Below are positions 6,102-8,904 of a DNA stretch of 8,904 bases, one piece after another. Each line of letters starts with the position of its first letter. Positions within the stretch are counted from its first letter, which is position 1. Source of the stretch: Actinomycetota bacterium (GTDB lineage Bacteria > Actinomycetota > Humimicrobiia > Humimicrobiales > Humimicrobiaceae); assembly GCA_003563375.1 (NCBI GenBank), contig PWSB01000201.1:1-8904 (forward strand). Direction: 5' to 3'. A program made the translations under genes and the position numbers. The notes beneath the pieces were generated by a model. It saw nothing but the letters and a program-made list of their open reading frames with translations, did no database searches and was not told the DNA's origin.

Positions 6102-7088
6102 ATGTTTTATAGGGTAAGAAAAACTTACAGGCCAGGTATATTTCAGGGAAGGGGCCGATTAAAAAATTATTTTGAGGGCTGGTATTTTAAACTAGCAGAT
6201 AAGCCGACTAAAAACATATACTCAGTGATACCGGGGATATCAATCCCCTCCAAATTGGGTGATTCCTATTCATTTATACAGATAATAAATGGAAGGGATG
6301 CCAGATCTTATTTTTTTAGGTTTGATTACTCTGATTTTAGTTATTCTGCAAAACAATTTGAAATTGAGATCGGTAAAAATTATTTTTCACAAAACCGGCT
6401 CAAGCTGGACATAGACGAGGGCCCTATCAGGGCAGACCTTAGGTTCTGCGGCATAAAACCCTGGCCGAGTTCTATTTTTTCTCCGGGAACCATGGGCTGG
6501 TATGCTTTTGTCCCCTGGATGGAATGCTATCATTCCGTTATAAGCATGGACCATGAGATTGAAGGGTATTTAAATTTTGAAAAATCAGAGATTGATTTCA
6601 GCCAGGGCAGGGGATACATCGAAAAAGACTGGGGAGTCTCCTTCCCGCAAGGTTGGATATGGCTTCAGACCAACCATTTCGATCTTCAGGGTTTTGAGGG
6701 CAAGCCTTCTTCTATAATGCTTTCTATCGCTAGGATACCCTGGCGGGGAAGGCATTTTAAAGGCTTTTTATGCGGACTGTTATTTGATGATAAATTTTAT
6801 ATGTTTAACACCTACAATGGTTCTAAGACCATAAGCCTGAGCTATTCGGCTAATCATGTTGAGGCAGTACTTGTAAATAGGGATTTTGAGATAACCATAC
6901 ATGCAGAGAGAAGAAATACAGCCACCCTGCTTTCACCGGTTATGGGTGCCATGGAAGGCAGGATAAGCGAAAGCATAGACGCAAACATAAATGTATGCCT
7001 TAAAAAGAAAAATAATGGAGAGACTATATTTGCATCTACAGGCTGCTGCGGAGGGCTTGAAATAGTAAATCCCGCCGTACTGGCATAA
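6102..7088 (+). CDS. Tocopherol cyclase-like protein
   Basis: A 328-residue protein matching the tocopherol cyclase-like family (lipocalin-like double beta-barrel, related to plant VTE1). Key motifs are YFEGWYFKLAD (23-33), MGWYAFVPWMECYHSVISMD (131-150), GYIEKDWGVSFPQGWIW (171-187) and a C-terminal STGCCGGLEI (312-321). In plants the family closes the chromanol ring of tocopherol; bacterial members outside phototrophs have no settled function and this window offers no tocopherol pathway, so only the family is called. No signal peptide or membrane segment is visible. The ATG at 6102 is the only usual start: an in-frame TAA lies at 6078-6080 and no other ATG, GTG or TTG occurs between there and the conserved YFEGWYF motif. 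It has no Shine-Dalgarno sequence before it (TTCACAATAAA). The gene is divergent from the GSDH-family gene, with glmM following 131 bases later. Confidence 0.85.
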   Translation: MFYRVRKTYRPGIFQGRGRLKNYFEGWYFKLADKPTKNIYSVIPGISIPSKLGDSYSFIQIINGRDARSYFFRFDYSDFSYSAKQFEIEIGKNYFSQNRLKLDIDEGPIRADLRFCGIKPWPSSIFSPGTMGWYAFVPWMECYHSVISMDHEIEGYLNFEKSEIDFSQGRGYIEKDWGVSFPQGWIWLQTNHFDLQGFEGKPSSIMLSIARIPWRGRHFKGFLCGLLFDDKFYMFNTYNGSKTISLSYSANHVEAVLVNRDFEITIHAERRNTATLLSPVMGAMEGRISESIDANINVCLKKKNNGETIFASTGCCGGLEIVNPAVLA

Positions 7089-7123
7089 CCACACGGGCAA
7101 ATTAAAATTTTTAATCGGAAATC

Positions 7124-7160
7124 TTGCTTTTTCTATAGCATTTAAATATAGGTTTATACT
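7124..7160 (+). promoter_or_regulatory. Candidate glmM promoter
   Basis: Within the 131-base gap before glmM, TTGCTT (7124-7129) is followed after 17 bases by TATAGG (7147-7152). A nearby alternative -10 is TATACT (7155-7160), which lacks a well-placed -35. Either would start a transcript about 50-60 bases ahead of the glmM ATG. The choice between them is not resolved. Confidence 0.3.
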
Positions 7161-7203
7161 AAAATAAAGAGGAAGTTAAGTTTATAAACCAATTAAAAAG
7201 ATT

Positions 7204-7212
7204 AAGAAGGGA
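7204..7212 (+). promoter_or_regulatory. Ribosome binding site of glmM
   Basis: AAGAAGGGA lies seven bases before the ATG at 7220. Its strength contrasts with the missing site of the preceding tocopherol cyclase-like gene and fixes the glmM start. Confidence 0.75.
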
Positions 7213-7219
7213 CCAGAAT

Positions 7220-8569
7220 ATGGCAAGACTATTTGGAACCGACGGGATAAGGGGTGTCTCAAACAAATATCCTATGACCTCTGAGATGGGTTTAAAGGTA
7301 GGCCAAGCGGTCGCTCATATTTTAAAAAGAGATGGGCTTACCCCTCGCATTATAATAGGCAAAGATACAAGGCTGTCAGGATATATGTTTGAAAATGCGC
7401 TTGCCGCTGGGGTCACCTCGATGGGGGCCGATGCAGTTATGATAGGCCCGGTACCCACCCCAGGCATAGCTTTCCTTACCACTAATCTGGATGCCGATGC
7501 GGGGATCATGATATCAGCTTCCCATAATCCTTTTGAGGATAACGGTATAAAGATCTTTTCAAAAACAGGCTTTAAATTAACTGACCAGCAGGAAAAGCAG
7601 ATAGAAGATTTAGTCCTCTCAGATGGTTTAGACGATAAAGCTGTTTCTCCTGGCAGTATAGGCAAGGCCTACAGGGAAAAAGATGCTCTGGGCAGGTATA
7701 TAGTATTCCTAAAATATACCTTTCCAAAAAATCTAAGCATTGAAGGCAAGAAAATCGTTGTGGACTGTGCCAATGGAGCCACATACAAGATAGTGCCCAC
7801 GATGCTAAAGGAAATGCGTGCCGATGTTATCCCTATGAATATAAGTCCTGACGGAATGAATATAAATAAAGGATGCGGAGCACTTCATCCTGAGGGGCTT
7901 GCCAAAAAAGTAAAGCAGGAAGGGGCAGATGTAGGCTTTGCTTTTGACGGCGACGGTGACAGGCTTATCGTGGTCGATGAAAAAGGTAGCATACTGTCTG
8001 GAGACCATCTGCTGGCAATTTTTGCAAAAAACCTTAAAGCCCAGGGAGAACTGAAGAATAATATTTTGGTTACCACCGTAATGAGCAATATAGGCCTTTC
8101 AATTGCCATGGAAAAGCAGGGCATCAGGCAGGTTAAGGCAAAGGTAGGGGACAGGCATGTGCTTGAAAAGATGCTCCAGGAAGATGCAGTTATCGGGGGA
8201 GAAGACTCGGGACATATCATATTCCTGGAACACCATACCACTGGAGACGGGATCCTGTCTGCATTACAGCTGCTTGCTGTAATTGAAAAAGAGAGAAAGC
8301 CCGTCTCAGAGATAAACAATATAATAAAGTTGTTCCCTCAGGTGGTCTTAAATGTTGATGTAAAGAAAAAACCTCCACTGGAAGAACAGGCTGGAATAAC
8401 CGGTGCAAGGAAGGAAGCAGAAGAAGAACTTAAAGGCGGGGGCAGGGTCCTTATAAGGTATTCGGGGACCCAATCCATATGCCGTGTGATGGTAGAAGGC
8501 CCTACACAGGACCTAACGGAGGCTTTAGCAAAAAAACTGGCTGAGACTGTTAAAAAAGAGCTGGGTTAA
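7220..8569 (+). CDS. glmM: Phosphoglucosamine mutase (GlmM)
   Basis: Cytoplasmic enzyme that converts glucosamine-6-phosphate to glucosamine-1-phosphate on the route to UDP-N-acetylglucosamine for peptidoglycan and other surface polymers. The 449 residues match the usual length. It opens with the family signature ARLFGTDGIRGVSN (2-15). The phosphoserine loop is ISASHNP (98-104) with catalytic S101; the magnesium site is DGDGDR (243-248); the sugar-binding loop is GGEDSGHII (326-334). The C-terminal phosphate-binding loop reads RYSGTQSICRVMVEG (413-427), where the commonest GlmM form has SGTEP; Q for E is a known variant as far as I recall. GlmM rather than ManB or PgcA is indicated by the opening motif and the GGEDSGH loop. 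The start is backed by a strong ribosome binding site. A second reading frame starts one base after the stop, so the two are likely co-transcribed. Confidence 0.97.
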   Translation: MARLFGTDGIRGVSNKYPMTSEMGLKVGQAVAHILKRDGLTPRIIIGKDTRLSGYMFENALAAGVTSMGADAVMIGPVPTPGIAFLTTNLDADAGIMISASHNPFEDNGIKIFSKTGFKLTDQQEKQIEDLVLSDGLDDKAVSPGSIGKAYREKDALGRYIVFLKYTFPKNLSIEGKKIVVDCANGATYKIVPTMLKEMRADVIPMNISPDGMNINKGCGALHPEGLAKKVKQEGADVGFAFDGDGDRLIVVDEKGSILSGDHLLAIFAKNLKAQGELKNNILVTTVMSNIGLSIAMEKQGIRQVKAKVGDRHVLEKMLQEDAVIGGEDSGHIIFLEHHTTGDGILSALQLLAVIEKERKPVSEINNIIKLFPQVVLNVDVKKKPPLEEQAGITGARKEAEEELKGGGRVLIRYSGTQSICRVMVEGPTQDLTEALAKKLAETVKKELG

Positions 8570-8570
8570 A

Positions 8571-8904
8571 TTGGACAAGATAATCGATATCCTAAAGGAA
8601 AACGGTCCCCAGGAGGGCAAAAACCTCATAAAAAAAAGCGGGGCCGACTCTTTTAAGGCCTGGAGTTTTTGTAACCGCCATATAGATATATGCATTAAAA
8701 TCATCGGGAGAAGGTTTCTGAGGCTTGACAAGCGAGTGGAAGGATATGCCAGGCTCTCGCCTTCTATCCTAAGGGAATTTCTAACCTATACGGTGGTAGG
8801 CCTGTCATCCGATAGAAAAGGCATTGGCCTAAAAGCAGAAGGATTAAGAAAACGAATAGATAAAATAAGCCGGTCCAAGCTGGATCTTGCAAAGAATATT
8901 GTAA
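8571..8904 (+). CDS. Unidentified protein following glmM (3' partial)
   Basis: An open frame of 111 codons begins at TTG one base after the glmM stop and runs off the window end. The deduced protein starts LDKIIDILKENGPQEGKNLI and holds RFLRLDKRVEGYARLSPSIL followed by REFLTYTVVGL. It is basic, looks largely helical, and has no signal peptide or membrane segment. I do not recognise the family. The frame is closed by a TAG at 8526-8528, and TTG 8571 is the only usual start after it; there is no methionine codon in the visible part. The ribosome binding site is weak (AAAAGAG, 8554-8560), so translation may depend on ribosomes finishing glmM. Codon use resembles the neighbours. The coding call rests on the tight junction, the open frame and a protein-like composition; function is unknown. 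Confidence 0.7.
   Translation, partial: MDKIIDILKENGPQEGKNLIKKSGADSFKAWSFCNRHIDICIKIIGRRFLRLDKRVEGYARLSPSILREFLTYTVVGLSSDRKGIGLKAEGLRKRIDKISRSKLDLAKNIV

Noticed and set aside
7101..7115. Imperfect AT palindrome (ATTAAAATTTTTAAT) after the tocopherol cyclase-like gene as a terminator.
   Set aside because: The stem has no GC pairs and almost no loop, so it is not a convincing intrinsic terminator.
7885..8319. 144-codon minus-strand open frame inside glmM.
   Set aside because: It is antisense to conserved GlmM motifs, rich in Ser and Pro as expected for a shadow frame, with no family features.
1..8904. Archaeal origin, since some archaea carry such ergothioneine synthase fusions.
   Set aside because: Bacterial-type GlmM, Shine-Dalgarno-led genes and an extended -10 promoter point to a bacterium.

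Overview
The window reads as chromosomal DNA of an anaerobic bacterium, moderately AT-rich, with heavy use of AGG, ATA and GGG codons. A bacterial-type phosphoglucosamine mutase, Shine-Dalgarno-led starts and one consensus extended -10 promoter argue against an archaeon. The phylum cannot be fixed from this sequence. No RNA gene, mobile element, CRISPR array or sizeable repeat was seen.

Region 1 (1-4187) is the main interest. A very large gene, cut off at its 5' end by the window edge, encodes a molybdenum/tungsten-bis-pterin oxidoreductase-like module fused in one reading frame to a NifS/IscS-type cysteine desulfurase. Nine bases later, with its ribosome binding site overlapping the stop codon, lies egtD, the histidine N-alpha-trimethyltransferase. 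This fusion has the architecture of the metallopterin-dependent ergothioneine synthase described from Caldithrix abyssi. Together the two genes would make ergothioneine without oxygen: EgtD turns histidine into hercynine, and the fusion enzyme moves sulfur from cysteine onto the imidazole ring. Neither an EgtB-type nor a rhodanese-type (EanB) sulfur-transfer enzyme occurs in the window.

Region 2 (4188-4876) is a GNAT acetyltransferase gene that seems to have its own extended -10 promoter. Its substrate is unknown. Region 3 (4892-5989, minus strand) is a cytoplasmic six-bladed beta-propeller of the glucose/sorbosone dehydrogenase family, convergent with the GNAT gene. An AT-rich gap of 112 bases separates it from Region 4 (6102-7088, plus strand), a tocopherol cyclase-like protein whose start has no Shine-Dalgarno sequence.

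Region 5 (7089-8904) is a housekeeping segment: glmM for cell-wall precursor synthesis, then a methionine-free, TTG-started reading frame of unknown function. That frame begins one base after the glmM stop and runs off the window end. All intergenic gaps are under 140 bases, so there is no long unexplained non-coding stretch.
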